Shown one piece after another: positions 1 to 10,870 of a stretch of 64,000 nt of DNA. Position numbers and translations under genes: made by a program. Every line of letters begins with the position of its first letter. The first letter of the stretch is position 1. The DNA is taken from the NCBI GenBank assembly GCA_039621445.1, contig CP154957.1:38224654-38288653 (forward strand), read 5' to 3'. The notes beneath the pieces were generated by a model. It made no database searches, was not told the DNA's origin, and worked only from the letters and a program-made list of their open reading frames with translations. The stretch comes from Euglena gracilis (Eukaryota > Euglenida > Euglenophyceae > Euglenales).

Positions 1-259
1 GCTATACACTGGAAAAAATGGACTAGCTAGACCCCCCCGGGGGGGGGGGGTCCGGGGGGTCCCCCAACTGGAAAAAATTTTTCCACCTCCGGTGCCGTGC
101 GCCGGAGGTGGAAATCAGGTTTTTTAATAGGTTTTTGGCTGATTTTGTTCCAAAAACCCCCAAAAATGGCCAAAAACGGGCATTGGGCCATTTTTGGGGG
201 TCTCAAAAAATATTTCCAGGGCCGGTCACTGGGGAAAAAAAATCCACTAGCAAGCCCTG

Positions 260-291
260 CTAGCAGACCCCCCCCCAGGGGGGTCTGCTAG
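260..291. repeat. Perfect C/G hairpin
   Basis: Two 14-base arms (260-273 and 278-291) beginning CTAGCAGAC and ending in C/G runs are exact reverse complements around a 4-base loop. This is the first of many places where a C-run meets a G-run as a palindrome. A second, smaller hairpin (CACCTCCGG / CCGGAGGTG) lies at about 86-111. No gene is seen in 1-440. Confidence 0.8.
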
Positions 292-439
292 AAATCCCAC
301 TAACCAGATTTGGACAAGCTGCAGTCCAGCCGCCCCCCCCCCCCCGGGGAGGGGAGGGGGATACTGCAATCCCTTAAGCAGAAGCCTGGCTTCGGCGCAA
401 CGTTGACCCAACGGCGCAACGCACCCACACTGCTTTTAC

Positions 440-890
440 AGTTTTAAAATTGTATTTCTATTGCGCTTTGGCGAATATAACTCTCAATTTTCATTCTACA
501 TAAGCCTGCCCATTACGCTTTGGCGCAATGGGCACCAATTTTCAATTTCTTATTTTTATCACTGTGGGTGGAGAGAGTAATCCTGACATCTCATTACCAG
601 AGCGGACAGACATAAAGTGGAGGGAAACCTTGCCTGGGACAGGAAACCAACCTCCTGGTGTGTGAATGCAACCACCAACTTCTTCATACCCAGATGTCTC
701 TTGTCCTGGGCGTTGTGAGCCCAACGGCCAGTGCCGGAGGTTCCTCCCACTTGCTGAGCAGTTAAGCATGCCTGAGGGGCCCTTCTTTTTGGCCAAGTTT
801 TGAAAATCGAAAATTTCTGTTTGGAAAAGAACAATACCAGATAAACCCTGGGAATCACAGCCGAGGAATCAGTTTTGGGCGTCGAAAAGG
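440..890 (+). repeat. Diverged copy of the interior of element G1
   Basis: This stretch aligns in the same orientation with 5283-5747. Shared landmarks are TATTTCTAYTTGCGCTTTGG, the block around GAGAGTAATCCTGACATCTC, CCTTGCCTGGGACAGGAA, and GATAAACCCTGGGAATCACA. Similarity is roughly four bases in five by eye, with indels. The reading frames in the two copies are not conserved, so it is treated as a noncoding repeat. It lacks the G1 end sequence CTTAGGCGGCC, so it is a fragment rather than a whole element. Confidence 0.75.
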
Positions 891-1009
891 TGTTTTAGCT
901 CCCCACGTTTTTGATCTAGTGTTCATGAATTTTTCATGCTTTTTGGGATGCATATTTTTTACCACTGAATAAATGAAAATTCGCACACATTATGCTGCAA
1001 TTTTTGTCC

Positions 1010-1135
1010 TCGGCCGTCGGCCCAGTGGCCAGGCCAGGCCTGCCTGGCAGCCTGTCGGTCCGGCCCAGCCTGGCCCGCTTCCGGTTAGGGGCCCAGCAGC
1101 CCAGCCCGGCCCAGCTGGCCCAGGGACCCACTTTT
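1010..1135. repeat. GGCC-rich low-complexity tract
   Basis: Short permuted words built on GGCCAGGCC, GGCCCAGC and CCGGCC fill this tract. The same style recurs at 10320-10595 and 61085-61160. Open frames through it are compositional (Pro/Ala/Gly/Arg) and are not called as genes. Confidence 0.7.
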
Positions 1136-1339
1136 CCCCGAAAATGGCCCAAAAATTTCTGCGCTGAAAAGTATACCCACCGGCCCTGGGGGGACACCCT
1201 GGGGGGGGGGGGCTCGGCCGGACCCACCCAACCCCCCCCCCTGGGGGTCCACAACTGAAAAACCCCTGGTGTGGGATACAGATACAGCATGTGGCAGGGG
1301 TGGGGGGTGGAAATACTGTGGGGTGGGGTGCTGTGGGGG

Positions 1340-1608
1340 CAGGCTGTTTTTTTACCAACCAGTGCCTGCCCAGGCAGGCACTACCCCCCAGGGGGGGGGG
1401 GGTCAGATTTCGGCCTGTTGCCAGGCACATTCCCTTGAAAAGAGGCCATTTTTGGCTCCCCGGCGCCTTCAGCGCCGGGTCTGTGCTAGGGCATTTTTGG
1501 CCGTGTGCCCTACCCCCCCGGGGGGGGGGGTCGGATCGGGGGTGCCTTGGAGTGCCTGCACAGGCAGACACCCGGGTTAGGGTCGGCACCCGACTAAAAT
1601 ACGGCCTG
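1340..1608 (+). mobile_element. hAT-type MITE, family D copy 1
   Basis: The element starts CAGGCTGTTTTTTTACC and ends with the approximate inverse, ...AATACGGCCTG. It is flanked by a perfect 8-base direct repeat TGTGGGGG (1332-1339 and 1609-1616). It aligns end to end with 22849-23150. Inside are GTGCCTGCCCAGGCAGGCAC palindromes, C/G-run palindromes and a CCGGCGCC..GGCGCCGG-like hairpin near 1460. The 8-base duplication and CAG-start ends fit hAT superfamily MITEs. There is no coding capacity. A more diverged relative lies at about 2130-2460. Confidence 0.85.
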
Positions 1609-2129
1609 TGTGGGGGCTATACTTTATGCCAACACTCCTATTTGAAGAAACTCCCAATCAAAAAAGAAGATTTTGCAAGAACCCTCAATTTTGAATGGAA
1701 AAAAAAATAATATGCTTGAGTGTATCCTTATTTAGAGTGTGAACACCAAAGCCACCGCAGTTTTGGCTTCATACAAATCCAAAAATCCAAATTAAATGCC
1801 AAAATGTACATTTAAATTCAAATTGAAAAAGTTATGCCGAATTTTGGCTCCATTTTTGTGATTCAAATCAGGCCTAACTGCCAAATTGCCCAGTTTCAGC
1901 CAGAAAACCCTCGAAAAAGATGACGCAAGAACAGCAAAAAAAAAAAACGCAAATGGTCCAAAAACGAGGAATTTTTCATTGTCAAAAATTCCAGAAAAAA
2001 ATTCAAAAAATTACTGGGGAAAAAAACCGCAAAAACAACACAAAAATAGCACAAAACACCACAGATTCTGCCAAAATTAAAGACACAAAAAAAAAACAAA
2101 AAATGTCTGCATTTTCCCTCCCACTCTGC

Positions 2130-2460
2130 TGGTCCTGGGCCAAAAAAATGCCCAATAACGGGTTTCTCTGGGTTTCCAGCGCCTTCGGCGCCGGAAGTGC
2201 CTTGGCCAAGTGCCCAGGCATTTTTGGTCATGTGCCCCCCCCCCCCCCGGGTTTTATCTGGGTGCCTTGGAGGGCCTGCCCAGGCAGCCCCCCCCCCCGG
2301 GTTAAATCGACACCGCCTTAAATTTTGCAATCCACCCTTCCCTCCCACCAACGCTGGCCAGATCTGCGTGTTTTGGAGTCCCTGCCAAGGCAGGCGCCCC
2401 CCCCCCCCCCAACTTAAACTCATCCTGACCAGGGGGAGGAGAGGTTGGGTTCTGGCCTGA
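2130..2460 (+). repeat. Diverged relative of family D
   Basis: Shares ordered landmarks with family D: the CCAGCGCCTTCGGCGCC hairpin, TGCCCAGGCATTTTTGG, GTGTGCCC-like C-run, GGTGCCTTGGAG, GCCTGCCCAGGCAG and a C-run. Clear ends and a target duplication are not visible, so this is an old or partial copy. Confidence 0.55.
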
Positions 2461-2885
2461 CCAAAATGTGGCTTTCTTTGTACCAGCCAAGGAAAATATT
2501 GTTAGTTTTGCTTTTGATTTTTTAAAGAAATGTATTCATCAAACGAAACCATTTTCAGTGGCATTCTTGACTGTCGGTTTAAAGCATTGAAAATGCAGCA
2601 CTGCAGACAATGTTTTCAACGCAAAGACCTGCCAAGCTTGAATTGGCCCGTGCCACCTTTCCATGCCCGACTGTACTTTTCATCCACCAGTAGCTGGATA
2701 GGCTTGAATCCTCCTTTGTAATAAGGACCCACCGGAGAGCAGATGACATAGAACAAAGCTGCCTCAGGAGGTGCAATGCCAAGAGTATCCTGTTAATGCC
2801 GCAGATGAGAAAAACTATTCAGGCCAGTCATTGATCTTATCGCCCAAGACACCCACTCACCCACTCGAAATCTTCACCACACACT

Positions 2886-3030
2886 CAAAAAAAGAACAGA
2901 ACAAAGGAAGAGAAGAAAGATAAAAAGAAGAAAGGAAAGAAGGAAAGAAGGAAAGAACGAAGGAAAGAAGCCAAGAAAGCAAAGCAAAGAAAATAAAAGA
3001 ACAGAAAAGAAAACAAGAAAGAAAAACCAA
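2886..3030 (+). repeat. Polypurine tract (GAAAGAAGGAAAG)n
   Basis: About 145 bases are almost purely A and G on the plus strand, built from imperfect GAAAGAAG units. Such mirror-like homopurine tracts can form triplex DNA; that is inference. Confidence 0.85.
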
Positions 3031-3084
3031 TCATTTTATCATTTTGGCAGTTCCTAAAACATTCTGGGACCCAGAGGAGCAGGG

Positions 3085-3420
3085 ATTTGTGCTTATCCTT
3101 TTTGGGGGGTCAAATTCTTATCCGTAATTATCCGTAGTTATCCGTACAGGCTTCTTTTTAAGACCCCCGGGGGGGGGGGTCCCCCCACCCACCCAGGGTG
3201 GCGCGGGACCCCCGGGGGGGGGGGGGGGGGGGGGCGGCCCCCCCCCCCAAAATCGGGCCCGATAAAGGCAATTTCCAAAAATTTTCGGCGCTTCGCGCCG
3301 AAAAGGTATACCCAGCGCCTCTGGCGCGGGACCCCCCCGGGGGGGAGGGGGTCTGCTGACTTAAAAAGAAGCCTGAATCCGTAGTTGTCCGTAGTTATCC
3401 GTAGTTATCCTTATTTGCTA
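3085..3420 (+). repeat. ATCCGTAGTT tandem array, interrupted by a MITE
   Basis: Decamer units close to TTATCCGTAG are repeated on both sides of the MITE at 3147-3375. A second block of the same units lies at 4361-4500. The MITE clearly landed inside a pre-existing array. Confidence 0.85.
3147..3375 (+). mobile_element. hAT-type MITE, family C copy 1
   Basis: Inverted ends CAGGCTTCTTTTTAAG and CTTAAAAAGAAGCCTG bracket 229 bases. Flanks read TATCCGTA (3139-3146) and AATCCGTA (3376-3383), 7 of 8 matching, but the host array is itself repetitive, so this duplication alone is weak. The interior has C/G-run palindromes and the hairpin TTTTCGGCGCTTCGCGCCGAAAA region. It matches the copy at 26038-26332. 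Confidence 0.8.
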
Positions 3421-4360
3421 ATATACCCTTCCTGAAAAGGGATATCCATCTAGAAATGGCTGCAATTGAAAGGTTGAAGAGAGTTGATCTTCATAAACCT
3501 CAGGAATTCCTCAACTTCGTGAATATGACAATCTAAACAGAAAACGACAAGCATCCAAGGCAGATGGAAACGACAATGTCCGGTGTGGGTTTTTTGATCT
3601 TTCATCCACCGTTGTTCACAATCACCGTTGCAGAACATGCCAACGGCTGCCTGCCGGAGGTTAGACGACATCTTCTGTCAGTTTTTAACATCAATGACAC
3701 CGGCCAAACTGAAAGCAGCCCATCTCTTTATAGGATGCACGCTGCCAAATGGAACATTGTTGCGAAAAAAGCTGAAGAAAAGGGCTGCTTGAAAAACCGT
3801 TCAATCACTGCACTAGAGACAGGAAAATAGACATGAGAAAAACAGCCTCAGAAAGGATGGGCTCACGTTGAGCCCAGAAAGGCCCAATATCTCTGTGGCT
3901 ATGTACAGAACAACGCCCTCGGCGACAATAACGTCCCCATTGTTCGGCCAGCAAAGAGTTCTTTTGGGTTAGCTGTGCGCAAAGGTCATCATCAACCGCT
4001 TCGACATGCTCGATCAGCCAGGGACTGACCAGATCAACACTCAGACCCGTGCTGCGTCAAGTCCTGTGGAATGCATTCCACCATGATATCCAAAAAAACT
4101 GATTCTAGCCATGAAACAATTTCATGCCTAGAATCAGCACCACAACTCCTTATCTTCGTTTCGCACCTCCAAATAACCTCGAAACTGGGCAGCCTGCTTC
4201 TGCGGAGTCAGATGACTTCCGCGCTTCACGGTTCCCTTCTCCTTTGCCAATGGAGACTCGGGAGGGAAATCCATTGGCAGGGAGAAAGAGTAGAGCCTGT
4301 GGTTGAGGATGTGGGTGTGCAAGCAAGCTTCATGCAGTCCTCATTCGTCAAAATATTTTG
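3421..4360. other. No gene seen
   Basis: Mixed-composition sequence without a long or recognisable reading frame, repeated unit or RNA gene. It ends in the second ATCCGTAGTT array. Confidence 0.6.
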
Positions 4361-4500
4361 CTTATCCGTAGCTATCCTTATTTGGACTTTTTGGCTCATC
4401 CGTAGTTATCCGTAGTTATCCGTTTTTTATCCGTATTTGGGGGGTTTCGGGCTTATCCGTAGTTATCCGTAGTTATCCATAATTATCCATTTCAGGATAA
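4361..4500 (+). repeat. Second ATCCGTAGTT array
   Basis: Repeated TTATCCGTAG-type units with spacers, matching the array at 3085-3420. The words CTTATCC and GGGATTTGTGCTTATCC / GGATAAGCACAAATCCC at the outer ends of the two arrays (about 3086 and 4495) are inverse to each other. The 1.4-kb stretch 3080-4512 may therefore be one foldback unit. Confidence 0.7.
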
Positions 4501-4590
4501 GCACAAATCCCGGAGAGAAAAGAGCCAAAAGAGAAAAAGAAACAAAAAGTCAGTTCTCCATTTCCCAAAAAAAAATTGTCCGTTCTCCAT

Positions 4591-7225
4591 CTTAGGCGGC
4601 CTAACTCGCACTTAGCTTTGAAAGTGACTGTAAATTTGCGCCGACGCGCAAATCCCGAAAAAAGTTTGGTTTTCGACCACCGTGGCCTGAGACTCGGGAC
4701 AGTCTGAAAATACAGGGACTGGGGACGAAAGCAACGACCTGGAACTCCACGGTCTACGGGCACAGCGTTCCCGGGTCCCAGTGTGCCTGAACACAAAGCG
4801 GCGGGCGATGAAACGAGGGTACTCCACTACTCATTTGCGCTTTGGTGCAAATTTTTAAAATTACAAAAAATACCATTTGCGCGTTGGCGCAAATTTTGAA
4901 TTTTTTGTAATTCAACACGTGGGTGACCACTGCCGCATTTGAACAATGATAACAACTTTTGTGTCAACATGTGTTTCCATTTGCGTCAAAGCGCAAGCGG
5001 TAGGATTATGAAGAATGAAAATTTACGAGTTACCTTGCGCCAAAGCGCAAGTAGAAATACAAATTTCAAAATTGCAAAAGCAACATGGCTTGCGCCGAAG
5101 CGCAAATATAACTGTTTAAAACTTATCTCACAATGAAGGGAGAGAACGGCCTTGGTAGAGTAACAACACCAGAGGGGATAGAGCACAAAAATGTAGTACA
5201 GGGGGACGGAAGCCTACTCTCAGTCACGTTGACTTAAAACTGGGCAACGTCGCGCGTCGGCGCAAGAGCCACGTTGTGTTGACAATTTTGAAAGTGTATT
5301 TCTACTTGCGCTTTGGCGCAATATAACTCTTAAATTTCATTCTTTCAGGAGCCTACCCCTTGCGCTTTGGCGCAACAGCCATCAAGTTGTATTTTCCATT
5401 TTTATCACTGCCGGTGGAGAGAACAGTCCTGGAAGCATCTCATCACCAGAGCGGACAGAGCTCAGATGAAGGGAAGCCTTGCCTGGGACAGGAAGCCAAC
5501 CCCCTGGTCTGTGAAAACAACCACCAACTTCTTGATATTCAGACGTGTCTTGTCCTATGCGTTGTAAACCCAACTGCCAGTGCCGGAGGTTCCTCCCACT
5601 TGCCTCGCACTTAAGCGTGCCTGAGGGGCCCTTCTCTTTGGCGGACTTTTAAAAGTTGGAAAATACCTGTGTGGAAAAGAACAGGTACCAGATAAACCCT
5701 GGGAATCACAGCCGAGGAAACAGTTTTAGGCATCGAAAGAGTGTTTTAAAGAAGCTCATCACCCCACTTTCCTCGCCCAGGATTTGAAGCACATAACTTT
5801 GGGGATGAGCGAATGGAATTGAGAAATCGAAAAGTCCCATCAACAACGGTGGAGAAGGGAAGACATGCTGACACACCTTTCTTCGGTATTTTGCAACCCA
5901 CCAGACAGCCACATGCCACCAGGCAGATGGAGGGCATTGTTCAGCAGAAAAAGCCTTTCTGTCAACAACCCCAAAAACCACATTTTGTGCACTGAGTGCA
6001 AGGTCACTGAGGCACCACAGCCTACCGCCCACGATTGGTCTTATTGTAACAACCACTTCCTCCCCAGCACCTGAATAGTTCAAAAGCACCAACCCAGCTT
6101 CTGGCACAGCAGCGCACAAACCCTCCTCACCATTCTCCTCTATCCCCCACCTTCTCACACAGCACGAACGCATTCAAATACATCTGCCATTTAAGAAGAC
6201 ATTTGCGCTTAAGCGCAACTTTTTAGCTTGCGCTTAAGTCCAAGCTAAAACAGAAGCCCCCTGAGTTTGTGGGAGTCCCTCTGATGTGTTACGGTGTGTC
6301 GGGGGCCCCTCTCTGCATGGCCAGAGTGCGGGCTTGGTGAGGAAATACATTTGCGCCGAAGCGCAAACCATCACACAAAAAACTGAGAAGTGCAAACACG
6401 CGGCTGACGCGTAATGTGGATGAACAAGCAGTGCATTATGTAGGCACGTCCCTTGCGCTTCGGCGCAAGGTATTTCCTCACCAAGACTCCCACAAACTCA
6501 GGGGCTTCTGTTTTAGCTTGCGCTTAAGCGCAATTTTTTAACTTGCGCTTGAGCGCAAGCTAAAAATTTGTGCATAAGCGCAAATGTCCATAACCATTGC
6601 CTTCTGTTCCCGGCAGTGTGGGGCCTGGCGTTGCTCACCAGACGTTGGGACAGGTCCCTGGGCTTGCCCTCAGTCCCCCCCCCACCCCCCCCCCACCAGG
6701 GTGGTTCCCGCTGTTCCGCTCCTCACGCTTCAAGCACCCAGGGATCACAAGTCTGTGACATGCCGTTTTTTCCAACTTTTCACAATGTGTGTGTAGAGTC
6801 CACCCTCTGGATGCCTCAGCAACCAAACTCTTCACGGACGTATCACAGAGCCAAAAAAAAACAACAAAAAGGGCCAATTGTCACCTGGACTGTGTGGCAC
6901 CATCCGGGGAACACTGTCAAGGCTTCAAAAACGAGGGACTCGCAACGGGGGTTTTGGCACATTTTTGGGAAAACTCACGTGTCTCGGCGGTCAAACCCAG
7001 GGTTTTGGACCTTTTTCAAAATGGTGCACAAGCCGAAAAACACCAAAATTGGGCCTGTTCCCTGGGTTCCAACATCGGAAAATGATGCATACGCCACCGT
7101 GGAGGGTCTCCGCGGAACCAGAGGGTCAAGAGGGTGGGTTCTACCGCCGTCTCAAAGAAATCGAAAATTTGCGCGAAAGCGCAAGCTAAAAATGAAAACC
7201 TTAAGTGCGAGTTGGGCCGCCTAAG
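4591..7225. mobile_element. Element G1: TTGCGC-palindrome element with TIRs
   Basis: The left end begins CTTAGGCGGCCTAACTCGCA (4591-4615). The right end is its inverse, ending ...GGGCCGCCTAAG (7201-7225), matching at about 23 of 25 positions. A perfect 5-base direct repeat TCCAT lies outside both ends (4586-4590, 7226-7230). Just inside each end sits a TTTGCGC..GCGCAAA palindrome. Inside are at least a dozen more such palindromes, with spacers CTTTGG, CGAAGC or TTAA between TTGCGC and GCGCAA. They lie near 4626, 4845, 4880, 4980, 5032, 5090, 5310, 5358, 6202, 6350, 6451, 6520-6580 and 7168. No transposase frame is visible, so it looks non-autonomous. The 5-base duplication and end sequence match no superfamily I can name with confidence. 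Confidence 0.85.
6780..7110 (+). repeat. Conserved interior block of G-type elements
   Basis: This part of G1 recurs in inverted orientation at about 14830-14985. Shared landmarks include AAGGCTTCAAAAACGAGGG, GGGGAACACTGTCAAGG and GGGCCAATTGTCACCTGG. Two different frames give equally good protein-level matches between copies, which argues against real coding constraint. Confidence 0.65.
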
Positions 7226-7230
7226 TCCAT

Positions 7231-8474
7231 TTCCTGAAGTTGGACAGCATTACGTAAAAATTTTGGAATTGCAGACACAAATCAAACAACGCAACTGCAT
7301 ATTGAGGAGCCATACATGGGTGCTGATGCATGTTGGTCTGATGTAGAGCGAGTAGCCCTTACCCCGAGGAATCCTGAGGAAAACATATTGACCTGGATTG
7401 AAATCACAGTTGCAAGGTGTATCCCTCAGAGGGCTGGCTGGGAACACTCCAGAAGGAAATGAAAATTCTAAAAGGATAATATTTGCAGCACAATAAACAC
7501 ACACGCTGTGCCTCAAACTATTACAACAACATGGTGAGTTGCTCCACAACAGAAGGTCAATGTTTTGTGAAAATTGATTTGTGACACACCAATCACGGTC
7601 AACCATGATGAGCTTCTTTATGGACTCCACAAATTCCTCACAATCGAAAGTCTGGAAAAAAAAGCAAGATGCAAAGGCACTCGGGGCAACTTGGAGTCAC
7701 AGCGGGATGATCCTTGTAATGCATACAACGAAGGGATCACTGCCTAAAGTACATGGAGGGGGAAAAAATCAATTGTCGCTCAAAAAAACGCGAGGAGAAA
7801 AAAAAACCGCGAAAAAGCGAAAAAAAATAACATCTCAGTTTCATACTTCTTGGTGCCTGGGTGGGACAGAAATTCCTGAAATAATTTTGGGAACGTGCAT
7901 CTTCCAAGCATTAAGCAGTTTGTTGGCCAAAAATGACATCAATATTGATGAAAACTTGGTGAAGAAAAAGGGAGGTTAGAATACGGAAATGTTCTCAGTC
8001 GAAATGATTTCCCAGCAGAAATTGAAAAATGAGTGGGGGAAAACACACAATAAAGCGCACAGAAAACACAAAATAAACTTCTGCCAAAAACAAAGGAATG
8101 AAAGAAAAATGAAATTGCTCTTGCTACGTGGCTGTGTGGGGGGATTTCTAACCTTGTGAAACCATGCTTGGGCCGGTTTTGAAACCCAAAGATTTTAAAT
8201 CTCCATCTTGAACAATTGCACTTTCCTTCATGAGGTGCATTTGGTATTTTGTTGCTCACCATTGCCAACCAATGCATTGATTCACTGGCAAATCCTTTGT
8301 TATTTTTTTTGCCATTTGATTTTTCTTTGTTGCTGGAAAATGGCAGGGTAAGGAAAACTCAAACAATTTTTTTTTACGGAGTATTTTTGTGGCTATTTTA
8401 TTTTAGATGCACACCTAATTTGACACAAATTTTGGTGGATTCCTGATTTGACATTTGAAAACTTAAAAGTTGAA
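7231..8474. other. No gene seen
   Basis: A/T-richer sequence with only short frames and no recognisable protein domain. No repeat matches elsewhere in the window were found. Confidence 0.55.
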
Positions 8475-8476
8475 TA

Positions 8477-8816
8477 CCATGCCCCCCTGAGCTGCCCCCC
8501 CCCCGAGTCATTCCCAAAGGGGGGACGGGAATAGCTCACTGTCATAGCACTTTTTATAAAGATCTTCCTAAAAAAAAAAGTGCTCAAAAATCAACGTTGT
8601 GGGACGTTTTCAAATATTAATATTGGCAAATGTGCTTAAAATTGACCATTTTTTGCGAACATCCAAAAAAATCGCCAAAAATGACCCTTCTTGGGCTGCG
8701 CGAGGTTTGGGAGGACCTAAATCCCCCCCCCCCCCCCCAGCTGTTCCTGGAATGTTCCCATTGGCCGTAAAGGGTCCCGGGGACGGGAATGGCTCGGGGG
8801 GGGGGGGGGGGCATGG
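8477..8816 (+). mobile_element. TA-type MITE, CCATGCCCC family, copy 1
   Basis: Begins TA-CCATGCCCCCC (TA at 8475-8476) and ends with a long G-run followed by GCATGG, where the outer TA has become CA. It aligns over its length with 49466-49770. Shared landmarks are GACGGGAATRGCTCACT, CATAGCACTTTT, CAAATGTGCTTAAAATTGAC and GCGAACRTCCAAAAAA. The TA flank and C-rich inverted ends suggest a Tc1/mariner-class MITE; this is inference. Confidence 0.7.
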
Positions 8817-8999
8817 CACTAATTTTGATGCTGTCAAAAGTTTCATTGATCTTTTGGAGCTTTAATTTGTGGTAAATTTTCCAAAATTTTGGGCCGTCCA
8901 AAAAAAAACCTGAGACCTCTCGTGACCCCTTTCCCAACTCATGTGACCCACCCCCTCGAAAATCCAAAACTGTACAGGTGATGCCCAGGTGACCGCAAT

Positions 9000-9770
9000 A
9001 TAGTGGTTTTAACTGCGGAGTTAACACCTCCTTATGGAAACACATCTTTCAATTTCAATTTCAATTTGCATGGCACACCGGTAATGAAATACGCTGGCAA
9101 GATGACTGCATGCGTTTTGCATTCATATCTGGGCGGAACAGCCGGACCTTTCCAGCATTGTCAATATATGCCTTCATCCCTTCGAAGCACTGCACCAAAC
9201 AAAAATGAGGTAGAATTGTCGCAGGTTTCCAAAATACGTCAAAACACGCCTCTCCCAGAGGGGGGTCGCCAAGAGTATATACACAAACACATACATACAT
9301 ACAAACATCACTTACATAAATACATACATGAACAACAACAACAACAGCAACAACAACAACAACGAATTTTTTGTGTGTTTTGAATAACTTTTTCTGTGTG
9401 CGTTGTCAGGACCCCAAAAAAAACAAAAATATATTATATTAGGATAGGAGGACAAATGATGGAATAGGTCCCAGGACTCGACGAGACACCTAGGTATGGT
9501 GAACTGCGGGGTTAACTTAGAAAAATTTTTGCGCGAGGCATCTTTTCTTTTTCAAAATAATGGGTATAGAATGCCCCCATTCATCTGCCCGGACCGAGCA
9601 TTGTCAATATACCCTTCATCCTTCGAGCACTGCAAAAAAAATGAGGGGCAGGTCAAAATTAACAAACGTCGAAGGAGGGTGCAGGATATACACAACACAA
9701 CATACAAACAAACATCACTTACATATACATACATGACACACAACGTGCAAAACAAATGTGTGTTTAATAA
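9000..9770 (+). repeat. Diverged tandem duplication ending in microsatellites
   Basis: Unit 1 (about 9005-9330) and unit 2 (about 9495-9735) share in order AACTGCGGRGTTAAC, GCATTGTCAATATA, CCTTCATCC, TTCGARGCACTGCA and ACAAACATCACTTACATA. An ACAA-type microsatellite (about 9330-9363) and CATA repeats follow. No conserved frame is seen. Confidence 0.7.
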
Positions 9771-9949
9771 CGTGTGTCAATGTTTATAAGGAACAAACTA
9801 TTTCCAAAACAAAAAAATTTTTTTAAAAATAGATTTAAAATATCTAAATTTTGGGAAGAATTTTTCGGACTTGAAATCCCCCGGCTTTTGAACCCCCTAC
9901 CAACCACTGGTGGACACCCGGGGGCCCAGCTGTCCGGCTTGGCCCAGAT

Positions 9950-10320
9950 ACGGGCCGTCTTGGGGCCCGTGCAGGGCCCCCCAAAAGGGGTTCCCACAGG
10001 ACGGACTTAGCCGTTTTTCAGCCTTCCGGGGGGCAAAAAATCCATTTTGTGAAAATTTCCCAAAACGGATGGGGAACTGCACAGACCCGCCCGGGGACCC
10101 AAACCAACCATGGGGGACCACCAAATGGCCTGTGTACACCCCACATACCCCCGGCCCCTCCGGACCGTTTTGGGGCCCGTACGGGGCCCCCCAAAAGGGG
10201 TTCCCACAGGACTTGGCCGTTTTTCAGCCTTCCGGGGGGCAAAAAATCCATTTTTTGAAAATTTCCCAAAACGGATGGGGAACTGCACGGACCCACCCGG
10301 GGACGCAAACCAACCATGGG
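9950..10320 (+). repeat. 210-bp tandem duplication
   Basis: TGGGGCCCGT at 9961 recurs at 10171. The following sequence (GGGCCCCCCAAAAGGGGTTC, then the TTTTTCAGCCTTCCGGGGGG block and AAAACGGATGGGGAACTGCA) is repeated nearly exactly. Long open frames on both strands reflect the repeat and are not called. Confidence 0.85.
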
Positions 10321-10595
10321 GCCATGCTAGGCCGGACCGTACCGCCGGCCAGGCCGGGCCGTGCTGCCGGGTTGGGCCTGTCTGCCAGCCAGGCCGGGCC
10401 GGGCCAGGCCGGGTCAGGCCGCCCGGCAACTGGCTGTGCCGCCGGGCCGTGCCGGGCCGCCGGCCAGGCCGGGCCGGGTCGCCGGGCCGCCGGCCGTGCC
10501 GTACCGCCGGGCCGCCGGCCGGGCCAGGTCGGGTCAGGCCGCTGGACCGCCGGCTGTGCCGGGCCGGGCTGGGTCGGGCCATTGGGCAGGCCATA
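10320..10595. repeat. GGCCGGGC low-complexity tract
   Basis: About 275 bases of shuffled GCCGGGCC, GCCGGCC and CAGGCCGGG words. It follows the second unit of the 210-bp duplication directly. Encoded Pro/Ala/Arg frames on several frames at once show that it is compositional. Confidence 0.85.
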
Positions 10596-10739
10596 AGCAA
10601 ATCCATATTTTGAAATGCTTTTGCGTCCGGCCTGAAAAGGAGATTTATGGGGAAATTGCGACCGCAATGTGAGGATGTGGCTCACCACGCTTTTGGGGGA
10701 GGGGGGGGTGAGCGAAGCTCACGCGCGTAGCGAAGCTAG

Positions 10740-10870
10740 CGCCTACTTGTACATACATAAATACACGCATACATACATACACATACATACATACACATAC
10801 ATACATGCATGCATGCATGCATGCATACATACATACAAACAAACATACATATATATACACACATATATGC
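10740..10870 (+). repeat. (ACAT)n / (GCAT)n microsatellite
   Basis: Tetranucleotide ACAT repeats with a central (GCAT)5 block and a TATA-containing end. Confidence 0.95.

Noticed and set aside
990-1589. 199-codon minus-strand Pro-rich frame
   Set aside because: Spans a MITE and a GGCC tract; no conservation in the second MITE copy.
4380-4410. TTTTTGGCTCA resembling the end of a dinoflagellate spliced leader
   Set aside because: Only part of the leader matches and it lies in the ATCCGTAGTT array; no lineage inference is drawn.
6568-7224. 218-codon frame in G1
   Set aside because: The related copy at 14.6-15 kb supports two different frames equally, and other parts are not conserved.
10007-10688. 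Overlapping 150-230-codon frames on both strands
   Set aside because: GGCCGGGC low complexity and a tandem duplication lacking stop codons by composition.
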